From Syntrophomonadaceae bacterium (GTDB lineage: Bacteria; Bacillota; Syntrophomonadia; Syntrophomonadales; Syntrophomonadaceae), in the NCBI GenBank assembly GCA_012840625.1, contig DUSB01000175.1, positions 1 through 18,066 on the forward strand: 18,066 nt of DNA, in the 5' to 3' direction. The notes beneath the pieces are model-generated. The model saw nothing but the letters and a program-made list of their open reading frames with translations. It searched no databases and had not been told where the DNA came from. A program made the position numbers and the translations under genes. Below, one piece after another: positions 1 through 7,438 of the stretch; position 1 is the first letter of the stretch, and the number at the start of each line of letters is the position of its first letter.

Positions 1-1044
1 ACATTACTTTGTGGAGTATTTTCGACAATGTTTGCCTTTCTGGCAAAAGATTTTACCTCAGTTCTGATTCTTCGTTTACTTACTGGATTATCAGCAGGGG
101 CTATTTATGCTCCGGGTATGGCATTGTTATCCAACTGGTTTGCGCCCGAAGAGCGTGGTAACGCTATTGGTGCCTATACAGCTGGTTTAACTGCCGCTTA
201 TGCTGGAGGATATTTTGTTGCTGCTCCGCTGGCTGCCAAATACAGCTGGCAGGTAGGAATCCTGTGGACTTCACTTCCCGTTTTCATCGCCGCATTCATT
301 GTTATTTTCTTTATACAGGACAGACCAGATGATGAGACCTTAAAGTTTGATGGTGCCCGCGGCCTATTGGGTGATGGGGCTGTTGCACCGCAACCGGCAC
401 CTGAAGGGGGATATAAAGGCCCTATTTTAATTACCGGTTCCTATATGGGTCATATGTGGGAACTCTATGCATTCTGGGGCTGGATTGGACCCTTTATGAT
501 GGCATGTGCCAGTGCGGTTGGATATTCTGATGCAACTGCGGTTGCTCTGGGTGGAAGATTAGCAGCTTTCATTATTTTATTAGGAGCTCCGGCCGTATGG
601 CTCCTGGGCATGGCTGCTGATAAATGGGGTCGAACCAAAGCAATCATTCTGGCAGCTACATGCAGTCTTGTTCCTGAATTTTTCTTCGGTTATTTATATG
701 GACAACCTCTCTGGATAGTGATGGCCGTCGGCTTATGGATTGGCTTCTGGGTCATTGCGGACTCTGCCATTTATAAGGCTGGCCTTACGGACATGATATC
801 AGAAAAGGTTTATGGAACGCTGCTGGGAGTTCAGTCAGCAGTTGGCTATTCTATGACCATCCTGGCACCACTGGCTTTTGGCAAGGTTCTGGAAATGCTG
901 AATGGAAATGTTGATCCTACCGCGGCAACACAATGGGGTCCTTGCTTCTTGATGCTGGGTGTTGGGGCTATTGTAGCTCCGGTGCTTGCTTTGGCCTTGA
1001 GAAGAACTCCACAAGCCAAACTAATGACCGGTGGAAAGATGTAG
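1..1044 (+). CDS. MFS transporter, 5'-truncated by window edge
   Basis: Secondary transporter of the major facilitator superfamily in the cytoplasmic membrane. The frame is open from base 1 and the first ATG (28) lies inside a hydrophobic run, so the true start is off the left edge; about 347 residues are visible where the family has 400-450, so roughly the first two helices are missing. About ten hydrophobic segments can be read. The sequence GMAADKWGRTK (about residues 194-204 from base 28) is the second copy of MFS motif A, in the loop between the two six-helix halves and TM8-9. The RLLTGLSAGAIYAPG stretch suits TM4. The substrate cannot be told; organic-anion or cyanate-like MFS families are possible. 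The next gene begins 34 bases after the stop, so they may be cotranscribed. The redox cluster 0.6 kb downstream makes substrate import for that pathway an attractive but unproven role. Confidence 0.85.
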   Translation, partial: TLLCGVFSTMFAFLAKDFTSVLILRLLTGLSAGAIYAPGMALLSNWFAPEERGNAIGAYTAGLTAAYAGGYFVAAPLAAKYSWQVGILWTSLPVFIAAFIVIFFIQDRPDDETLKFDGARGLLGDGAVAPQPAPEGGYKGPILITGSYMGHMWELYAFWGWIGPFMMACASAVGYSDATAVALGGRLAAFIILLGAPAVWLLGMAADKWGRTKAIILAATCSLVPEFFFGYLYGQPLWIVMAVGLWIGFWVIADSAIYKAGLTDMISEKVYGTLLGVQSAVGYSMTILAPLAFGKVLEMLNGNVDPTAATQWGPCFLMLGVGAIVAPVLALALRRTPQAKLMTGGKM

Positions 1045-1078
1045 GAAGCAGCTTTTACTTTTAAATGGTGGTGAAAAA

Positions 1079-1558
1079 ATGCCAAGGCGTTCCCTTAAAT
1101 TATACTGGCAAGCTGAATGTAAGGAATTGATTTCGGCCATTGCCAGCTGTATAGAACAAATATACCCTGGCTTGCAAGCCGTTTATGCTGGAGAAAAAAA
1201 CCCCGGCTATTACGAATACGATACAGCCAGACTGCAGTATGATGCGGCCTATATGCTGAAAAATCTGCCAGCAGAGGAACTGGCTTTATGGGTGGTATCA
1301 GTAGACATTTTTCATCCGGGCCACATATTTCTATATGGAGCTGCCATGGGGCGTCGCGCGATTGTATCTACAAGCCGGTCGGGTAAAGGGGAACAGCTCT
1401 ACAAGGAAGCATGTCATGAGGTAGGACATGTTTTAGGACTCGAACACTGCCGCAGGAAATGTTTGATGAATACGTCTAGAAACTATACCCAATTAGAAAA
1501 AAAGCCCTTATCACTATGTAAACAATGCCAGAGGGAATTAATGGCATTAATGGCATGA
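1079..1558 (+). CDS. archaemetzincin-like zinc metalloprotease
   Basis: Small 159-residue protein of the archaemetzincin (AMZ, peptidase M54) type. The zinc-binding helix HEVGHVLGLEH lies at residues 113-123, with three His ligands and catalytic Glu114. It is followed by Cys124, Cys128, the Met130 of the Met-turn, and Cys147/Cys150, which in this family form a second structural zinc site. The usual family pattern is CX4CXMX17CXXC; here it is CX3CXMX16CXXC, one residue shorter in two places. No signal peptide is seen, so it is probably cytoplasmic. I chose ATG 1079; an in-frame GTG at 1031 would overlap the transporter gene and has no better ribosome binding site. The substrate of bacterial archaemetzincins is not established. 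The 78-base gap downstream leaves it unclear whether it belongs to the redox operon. Confidence 0.85.
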   Translation: MPRRSLKLYWQAECKELISAIASCIEQIYPGLQAVYAGEKNPGYYEYDTARLQYDAAYMLKNLPAEELALWVVSVDIFHPGHIFLYGAAMGRRAIVSTSRSGKGEQLYKEACHEVGHVLGLEHCRRKCLMNTSRNYTQLEKKPLSLCKQCQRELMALMA

Positions 1559-1636
1559 TCTGCTCTTTGCATAAAAAACTTTAACCAAGATTGTAGGCTT
1601 AAATAAAAACCAAATGAGTAGAGGAGGTTTAGCTTG

Positions 1637-3862
1637 ATGACAACCAAAAAGCAAATTCAATGGCCCCCCCGGGAAGATTTAGACAAGTATGCTATAGCCA
1701 AAAATGTACCGGTCTGGATTGGGGGAGAACAAGTCATTGCTGATCGTGTAGTGAAAACAGCGTGTCCCCACAACTGTTACGACACCTGTGGAGTCATAGC
1801 TTATGTGAAAGACGAAAAAGTCATCAAAGTAGAAGGTGATCCCGATCATCCCATAACCCGGGGAAGTTTGTGCTTAAAGGGATATGCCAATGTACAGAAG
1901 ATTAATAGCCCCGATCGCGTAAAGTATCCCCTGCTCAGGGTAGGGGAACGCGGCGAAGGTAAATTCAAACGTATTAGCTGGGACGAAGCCTTTGATTATA
2001 TGGTAGAAAAAATTACTAACATCAGGGATCAATACGGTTCCGAGGCTCTGGTAGAGTATGGATATTCTGGCAATCGCGAACACATGGCTAAAACGGTCAG
2101 CAGCCGCTTTTTAGGGCTCTTCGGAGCCACTAAACTGGTAGGCAGCTTCTGTTTGTTATCTGGTGCTGCTGGCTCGTATCATACCGTGGGTTATCAGCAC
2201 ACTATGTCACCCGAAGTATGGGCTGAGAATACGGAACTGATTATGCTGGTAGGGCGTAATCCGTCTTTTACCAACCCGCATTTATATCCCTTTTTATACC
2301 GGGCTATGGAACGGGGAGCCAAATTAATCGTATCGGATCCCTATGTTACCCCGGTTGCTTCTAAAGCTGATTTACATTTAAGGCCCAGACCGGGTACAGA
2401 TGGTGCGATGGCACTGGGCATGATCCATTATATTATCGAAAACGACCTGCATGACAAAGATTTCATTGCTAAGCATACACATGGCTTTGAGGATCTAAAA
2501 GAATATGTCCAGGAATGGACACTGGAAAAAACGGAAGAAGTTACCGGCATCCCTGCCGAAGATTTAAGGAAGGCTGCCGAGATGTTCGCTACCCATGAAT
2601 CCCATCTTGAATGCGGTTATGGTCATCAGCGTTACAGCAATGGACATCAGGTGCAAAGAGCCCTGGCCTGCCTATCCGCTGTTTGCGGTCATATTGGGAA
2701 AGCGAGTGCCAACTATAACTTTATTGACTCCATGGGATTTCCCGCTATTGAAGGCTTTATGCAAGCCGGCAAAGTTACCAATCCCGAGGGAGCTGATATC
2801 AAAGCAACCCGTTTGATTAATATTGCCACCTTTGCTAAAGCGCTGCATTCAGCTGAAGATCCCCCCATCAAGGCAGTTATTTCCTGGCGTGGCGGTCTGG
2901 TATCTCAGCAGCCTTATGTTGATTATACAATTGCCGCCCTGAAAAAGCTTGATTTATTTGTAGTTATCGAACAGTTTATGACCGATGATACGGACTGGGC
3001 CGACCTAGTATTGCCCGGATGTCACTTCCTGGAACAGTATGGATTACACACCTCTTACTGGCATCACTATAACCAGGTTCTGGTACCGGTATGTCAACCC
3101 TATTACGAAGCAGTACCTGACCTGGAGATCTGGTCTGAACTGGCTCGTCGTTTGGGTTATGAAGAATATTTCCCCAGAGAATATACCGGTCTGGATTGGG
3201 TGCGCATGTTAATAGAGGAAAACTGTGATGTTGATGCGGCGGTATCACCTAACGGTCCCGCTCGTTTACCAGAAAATTGGTGCCCACAGGTGCCATACAG
3301 TGATTACAAGTTCACTACGCCAACGGGGAAAATAGAGCTTTATTCTACTTCCATGGAAAAACGCGGTGAAATCTATGACGGAGATTACTGCCCGGTTCCG
3401 CATTTCATTGAGCCGGATGAGAGTCCTGTGGGAACTCCAGAACTGGCCAAAAAATATCCTTTAACCATTATTTCGCAGCATCCTGCATTCCGAACCCATT
3501 CACAATTCTACAATTTACCGTGGATTCAAGAAATTGAAGGCCCGGCCAAGGTGTTCATAAACAAAGTGGATGCTGATGCACGGGGTATTCAGGATGGCGA
3601 TAAAGTAAGCATCTTTAATGACCGCGGTAAGCTGGAGAATATTCTGGCCCGGGTCAGTATTCGCGTACAGCCCGGCGTGGTTGAGTTGAGCAGTGGCATG
3701 TGGGTCAAGCTGGGTGGTTGTGTAAACGAACTTACCTCGCTTAGTATTGGTGGCCCCAGAGATGTACTGGGAGAAAACGGAATCATGTATGATTACCATC
3801 CCTTACTGGATGGTAACACCACTGGCTATTTTAATACCCTGGTCGAAATCCAAAGAATGTAG
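1637..3862 (+). CDS. cytoplasmic molybdopterin oxidoreductase, catalytic subunit (DMSO reductase family)
   Basis: A 741-residue Mo/W-bis-pterin oxidoreductase. The N-terminal [4Fe-4S] site is formed by Cys43, Cys47, Cys51 and Cys79 (CPHNCYDTC then CLKG), with the conserved Lys81 that relays electrons between cluster and cofactor. Cys172 in GSFCLLSG falls in the region of the metal ligand. The last ~135 residues are the molydopterin dinucleotide-binding domain (from about YPLTIISQHPAFRTHSQFYN). There is no twin-arginine signal, so the enzyme should stay in the cytoplasm. ATG 1637 is preferred over TTG 1634, as AGGAGG at 1622-1627 leaves 9 bases. The four-cluster ferredoxin starts 20 bases downstream and is its likely electron partner; no membrane anchor of the NrfD or DmsC type follows. 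It could be a thiosulfate/polysulfide reductase-like, hydratase-like or other member; the reaction cannot be assigned from sequence. Confidence 0.9.
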   Translation: MTTKKQIQWPPREDLDKYAIAKNVPVWIGGEQVIADRVVKTACPHNCYDTCGVIAYVKDEKVIKVEGDPDHPITRGSLCLKGYANVQKINSPDRVKYPLLRVGERGEGKFKRISWDEAFDYMVEKITNIRDQYGSEALVEYGYSGNREHMAKTVSSRFLGLFGATKLVGSFCLLSGAAGSYHTVGYQHTMSPEVWAENTELIMLVGRNPSFTNPHLYPFLYRAMERGAKLIVSDPYVTPVASKADLHLRPRPGTDGAMALGMIHYIIENDLHDKDFIAKHTHGFEDLKEYVQEWTLEKTEEVTGIPAEDLRKAAEMFATHESHLECGYGHQRYSNGHQVQRALACLSAVCGHIGKASANYNFIDSMGFPAIEGFMQAGKVTNPEGADIKATRLINIATFAKALHSAEDPPIKAVISWRGGLVSQQPYVDYTIAALKKLDLFVVIEQFMTDDTDWADLVLPGCHFLEQYGLHTSYWHHYNQVLVPVCQPYYEAVPDLEIWSELARRLGYEEYFPREYTGLDWVRMLIEENCDVDAAVSPNGPARLPENWCPQVPYSDYKFTTPTGKIELYSTSMEKRGEIYDGDYCPVPHFIEPDESPVGTPELAKKYPLTIISQHPAFRTHSQFYNLPWIQEIEGPAKVFINKVDADARGIQDGDKVSIFNDRGKLENILARVSIRVQPGVVELSSGMWVKLGGCVNELTSLSIGGPRDVLGENGIMYDYHPLLDGNTTGYFNTLVEIQRM

Positions 3863-3882
3863 CAGGTAAGGAGGGAAAAGGA

Positions 3883-4395
3883 ATGCAGAGGAAACAGATG
3901 ACAATATACGTAGATACCAAGCGGTGTATGAACTGCCGCGCTTGTGAGACCGCCTGTAAATTAGAGCACGACTTACCCGCTGGGCCTAGATATACCATGG
4001 TCAGCGAAATAGAAGTAACCCGTAATGGTATTGATAAATGTGAATTCCTACCAATGCCATGTTTGCACTGTGGCGATGCTCCCTGTATAAAATCCTGTCC
4101 TACCGGTGCGATTTATAAGCGGCCTGAAGATGGCATTGTTCTCGTAGACCAAAGCCAATGCATTGGCTGTCGAGAATGTTTGTGGGCCTGTCCCTTTGGA
4201 GTACCACAATTTGGTGCTGCGGGGCTTATGGAGAAATGCAATCTGTGTGTGCATAGATTAGATGCTGGTGACACCACGGCCTGTGCCCATGCCTGTCCCG
4301 CAGAAGCTATTTATGTAGGTACAGTAGATGAAATATCAACTAGGTTGAGAGATCGGTATGCCACGATTAGCCGTAGCAAGATGGTAGAGGATTGA
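3883..4395 (+). CDS. four-cluster ferredoxin, beta subunit of molybdopterin oxidoreductase (DmsB/PhsB-like)
   Basis: A 170-residue polyferredoxin with the cysteine layout of DmsB/PhsB-type subunits, which carry electrons to or from the molybdopterin subunit. The sixteen ligands fall in four groups: Cys15/18/21/25, Cys60/63/68/72, Cys93/96/99/103 and Cys119/122/134/138, enough for four [4Fe-4S] clusters. Cys53 is an additional cysteine outside these motifs. No signal peptide or membrane segment is present, consistent with a soluble complex. The start at 3883 is supported by AAGGAGGG at 3868-3875; an in-frame ATG at 3898 is a weaker alternative. It follows the Mo subunit by 20 bases and is separated from the next ferredoxin gene by a 66-base gap containing a strong hairpin. 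Confidence 0.92.
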   Translation: MQRKQMTIYVDTKRCMNCRACETACKLEHDLPAGPRYTMVSEIEVTRNGIDKCEFLPMPCLHCGDAPCIKSCPTGAIYKRPEDGIVLVDQSQCIGCRECLWACPFGVPQFGAAGLMEKCNLCVHRLDAGDTTACAHACPAEAIYVGTVDEISTRLRDRYATISRSKMVED

Positions 4396-4406
4396 GGTAA
4401 CGAATC

Positions 4407-4442
4407 AGAATGGATCGGGGAGACAGCTCTCCGATCTATTCT
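4407..4442 (+). promoter_or_regulatory. strong intergenic RNA hairpin (16-bp stem)
   Basis: Bases 4407-4422 pair with 4427-4442 over 16 consecutive positions, including two G-U pairs, around the four-base loop ACAG. The downstream bases begin CAAAAAAGG, so there is no U-tract on the + strand and it does not look like a standard intrinsic terminator. It separates the Mo-enzyme genes from the aorABC-like trio. Likely roles are 3'-end protection, RNA processing or partial attenuation that sets different expression levels; this is inference. Confidence 0.6.
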
Positions 4443-4461
4443 CAAAAAAGGCGGGGATATT

Positions 4462-4935
4462 ATGTGGGCCTTGTCAATTGATCGAGAAAAGTGCAATGGC
4501 TGTGGAATATGTCAGCTTGCTTGCTCTATCGCCAAAAAGAATTCTGCCCAGCCTTCTGAAGCCAGAATCCGTATAAACAGATATTGGGGTGAATTCATTC
4601 AAGCGGTGGCGGTATGTCAGCATTGTGCTGAGCCTGCCTGCATGACAGCATGTTTGATGAAAACCATCGCTAATAAGTCTGACGGATATGTATCCCGTGA
4701 GCCGGAGAAGTGTTTTGCCTGTGGAGCTTGCATGGTTATGTGTCCGATTGAGGCACCTGTTTATGATGCGGATAGTAAGGCCGTTGTTACCTGTGATTTA
4801 TGTGGTGGGGATCCCGTCTGTGTAAAAGTATGTCCGCAGCAGGCATTGCAGTACCAGGAAACGGCTGTATATAGTGCCGCAGTTCGGGAAAAACAGGGAT
4901 TTCGTTTTTACGCCTGGCAGCAGAAGGAGGTGTAG
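4462..4935 (+). CDS. four-cluster ferredoxin, AorA-like electron transfer subunit
   Basis: A 157-residue polyferredoxin with sixteen cluster ligands in four groups: Cys11/14/17/21, Cys52/55/60/64, Cys84/87/90/94 and Cys111/114/120/124. It is probably soluble. Its place directly before an AOR-like gene and an FAD/NAD(P) oxidoreductase gene matches the order aorA-aorB-aorC of the three-subunit aldehyde oxidoreductase known from Aromatoleum, in which AorA is a four-cluster ferredoxin wiring the W enzyme to the FAD subunit. That functional match is inferred from order and domain content only. The ribosome binding site (GGCGGGG at 4450-4456) is weaker than for most genes here. The stop is 2 bases before the next start, so translation is probably coupled. 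Confidence 0.88.
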   Translation: MWALSIDREKCNGCGICQLACSIAKKNSAQPSEARIRINRYWGEFIQAVAVCQHCAEPACMTACLMKTIANKSDGYVSREPEKCFACGACMVMCPIEAPVYDADSKAVVTCDLCGGDPVCVKVCPQQALQYQETAVYSAAVREKQGFRFYAWQQKEV

Positions 4936-4937
4936 GG

Positions 4938-6161
4938 ATGGGGGCAAAGAATAAAACAATCCGCTGTTTGACAGTGGATGCTGCGGCCCAAAAAACGACG
5001 TTGCATGAAATAAGCAGAGAGGATACAGTTGATCGTTTTGGCAGCCTGGGGGTTCATTTTACCTTATGGCATTCCATATGGCAGCATGCATTAGATGATG
5101 CTAACAACGTTCCTGTTGTAGGCATCTCTACTGGACCGCTTACTGGTAGCGGAGCTCCGGCTTCAGGTGTATTTAGCATGATCTGGGCTGATCCTCACAC
5201 CCAAAAAATAGTTATACGAAGATCGGAAGGAATGCTGGGTTCCATGCTACGTTATGCCGGGGTTGATCACCTTCTCATCTACGGACGGGCAGTGGAAGCA
5301 CTTTATTTACACATAACAGATGGCATCGTATCGTTTATATCCGCAGAAAAACATCGGGAAAGCGATAACGCTGCTACCTATGAGTGGATCATAAGGCATA
5401 GTGATGAGAGAGATAGAGTGGTGGTATCGGCAGGTCCCTTCCTCTACGCCCAATCAGAGGCAGCCACCTTGCTTGAAAATAAGGCTTTCGAAATAGGCGG
5501 TTTTGGGTCAGGAGCCATATTTGAGCAGATGAACCTGAAAGCCTTATCTGTGGCTGGTAGAGGCAGGGTTAAGCTGGCAGATGCCCAAGAATTTCTTAAT
5601 CTTTGTATTAAACTGTACGCTGCTTTTCCCCAAAAAACCGGCTATTCGGCTTCAAAATATCTGCCGGAGATAGGGTACTATCTTTCCCCATGGAAAAGCA
5701 AAAGGGTAGCAATAACACCCGCGGGGGGAAAGGTGCTCCTATCTGATAAGGAATGGAAGAACATTGAGGACAGCCCGGAAAAGGAAAGTTTATTGAGGAT
5801 CAAAGAATTATGCATGCTTAATGGTTTGTACTGGCAGGCAGAAGAAATAGATGGACAGGTTTTATCGGCAGCCAGCAGACAAAATGAAGGAGAATTACTG
5901 AGCGTAATCAATAAAAAAGCCCAACTAGACTCCAACCTGTTGGAGAATGCAGATCTGGATGCAATTATATTTGCGCTGCTGGGCCTGGGCTGGGCCGATG
6001 GAGTTCCCTATGTTGAGCCCGTAGACGATGCAGCCCGGCTCCTGAGTAAAGCGATTGGTGAACCATGGAACAGCATTCAGCTTACCGAGTCGGCGCGCCG
6101 GGTGGTACGAATAAACGGAGAACTGCACCGAGGGGAGGGCAGAAAAAATGGCCAAAAATAA
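4938..6161 (+). CDS. shortened aldehyde ferredoxin oxidoreductase-like protein without Fe-S cysteines
   Basis: A 407-residue relative of tungsten-dependent aldehyde:ferredoxin oxidoreductases, which are normally about 600 residues. Family-like stretches are GPLTGSGAPASG (66-77), the pterin-domain segment around 96-118 ending in LRYAGVDHLLIYGRA, the GSGAIFEQMNLKALSV region (190-205), and a C-terminal ARRVVRINGELHRGEGR resembling the AOR end. The protein has only three cysteines (10, 223, 292) and lacks the CXXCXXXC motif that binds the [4Fe-4S] cluster in AOR. The usual NSGG and GRGG-type pterin contacts appear replaced (RRSEG, GGFGSG). About 200 residues of the central and C-terminal domains seem to be missing without a frameshift, so it is a compact or repurposed form rather than an obvious pseudogene. 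It could be a structural subunit, or bind a pterin cofactor without a cluster. Confidence 0.75.
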   Translation: MGAKNKTIRCLTVDAAAQKTTLHEISREDTVDRFGSLGVHFTLWHSIWQHALDDANNVPVVGISTGPLTGSGAPASGVFSMIWADPHTQKIVIRRSEGMLGSMLRYAGVDHLLIYGRAVEALYLHITDGIVSFISAEKHRESDNAATYEWIIRHSDERDRVVVSAGPFLYAQSEAATLLENKAFEIGGFGSGAIFEQMNLKALSVAGRGRVKLADAQEFLNLCIKLYAAFPQKTGYSASKYLPEIGYYLSPWKSKRVAITPAGGKVLLSDKEWKNIEDSPEKESLLRIKELCMLNGLYWQAEEIDGQVLSAASRQNEGELLSVINKKAQLDSNLLENADLDAIIFALLGLGWADGVPYVEPVDDAARLLSKAIGEPWNSIQLTESARRVVRINGELHRGEGRKNGQK

Positions 6162-7425
6162 GACAGCTGATTTAGTCATTATCGGGAATGGGGTGGCAGG
6201 GAACAGTGCGGCTCTCTCGGCCCGACAGACCAGACCGGATATGAGTATTTGCATACTTGGTTGTGAAGAACACCCTGAATATTCGCCAGGAATTCTGCCC
6301 AACTATCTGGCCGGGTCTGTAGAAAGGGAACAAGTCTTTATCCGTACCAAAGAGGACTACCAGGCCAATAAGATTCAGCTATATCTGGGACAGCTCGTTG
6401 AAGCCATTGATCCAGACAAAGCTGTCGTTTACACAGATTCGACCCGGATAAAATATAGCCAGCTGATTTTGGCTACAGGCAGCCAAGCCATTATTCCTCC
6501 GGTTTCGGGGAGTAGTCTGCCAGGGAATTTCGTATTAAAAACACTTTTTGATACAGATCAGATTATTCAGTATCCGGCACAATCTGCAGTAGTAATTGGG
6601 TCTGGAGCTATCGGCTTGGAAGCGGCGCTGGCTTTAAAAAAACGAGGCTATGAAGAAGTGAGCTTGATAGAAAAAGAAAAATGGGTTTTACCCAAATCAC
6701 TTGATGAAGATACTGCACGCATGGTTGAGCACATGCTGGAACAAGAGGGTGTTCAAGTATATACAGCGGAAACAGTAGAATCTGTGCAAGGCAAAGAAAA
6801 GGTACAGGGGGTTGTTACTGACCAAAGAGAAATACCCTGTCAAATCATAGCGTGGGCGGTAGGTGTTCGTCCCAACGTATCGCTGGCTACATCAATGGGG
6901 ATAACCCTGGGAGAAACAGGTGGGATAAAAGTAGATCCTTATATGTGCACGAATATTCCACAGGTTTATGCTTGTGGAGATTGCGTAGAAAGCACAGATT
7001 TATTCTCCGGGCAGCAGGTATTAAACCTTTTATGGGATGCTGCTTATCGCCAGGGAAAAATCGCTGGCATCAATTGTGCTGGTGGCAGAATACAATACCC
7101 CGGTTCCTTTGGAGTGCTGTTGACCTACGTTGGTGAGGCACCTGTCCTCTCGATTGGCTTGACTGCCGCAGATTTGGGTAATCAGGATTACGAGATATGG
7201 GAACGTACAGGTCATCATAGTTATGGCCGCCTTTTGATCAAACAGGATCGACTGGTGGGGGTTCAGATGCTAGGGACCTTAGAAGGTGCTGGCTGGATTT
7301 TATCACAATTACACACCAGAAATCTTATATCAATGGAAGCTCAGAACCCCAGTCTGGCGATGATGCTTGGTTCGCAGGCTATGTTTAAAGGCTTTTTAAA
7401 GAATTTTACACGACAAAACCATTAA
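6148..7425 (+). CDS. FAD-dependent pyridine nucleotide-disulfide oxidoreductase family protein, AorC-like
   Basis: A 425-residue two-dinucleotide-domain flavoprotein. The FAD-binding GNGVAG is at residues 13-18, the ATGS motif at 109-112, the NAD(P)-binding GSGAIG at 151-156, and the second FAD motif ACGD at 275-278. In NADH oxidases of this family a redox cysteine follows the first domain in a motif like SPCGLPY; here the same place reads YSPGILPNYLAG, with no cysteine, so it should move electrons through FAD only. The likely role is to pass electrons between NAD(P)H and the ferredoxin/AOR-like partners, as AorC does. It overlaps the AOR-like gene by 14 bases, with a GAGGGGAGGG-type ribosome binding site inside that gene, implying tight coupling. 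Substrate specificity (NADH or NADPH) is unresolved. Confidence 0.85.
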   Translation: MAKNKTADLVIIGNGVAGNSAALSARQTRPDMSICILGCEEHPEYSPGILPNYLAGSVEREQVFIRTKEDYQANKIQLYLGQLVEAIDPDKAVVYTDSTRIKYSQLILATGSQAIIPPVSGSSLPGNFVLKTLFDTDQIIQYPAQSAVVIGSGAIGLEAALALKKRGYEEVSLIEKEKWVLPKSLDEDTARMVEHMLEQEGVQVYTAETVESVQGKEKVQGVVTDQREIPCQIIAWAVGVRPNVSLATSMGITLGETGGIKVDPYMCTNIPQVYACGDCVESTDLFSGQQVLNLLWDAAYRQGKIAGINCAGGRIQYPGSFGVLLTYVGEAPVLSIGLTAADLGNQDYEIWERTGHHSYGRLLIKQDRLVGVQMLGTLEGAGWILSQLHTRNLISMEAQNPSLAMMLGSQAMFKGFLKNFTRQNH

Positions 7426-7438
7426 GAGGGGCAGATTT

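Noticed and set aside
1559..1636. Promoter before the Mo enzyme gene (TTGCAT at about 1567)
   Set aside because: At proper spacing there is no acceptable -10 hexamer, so it was not listed.
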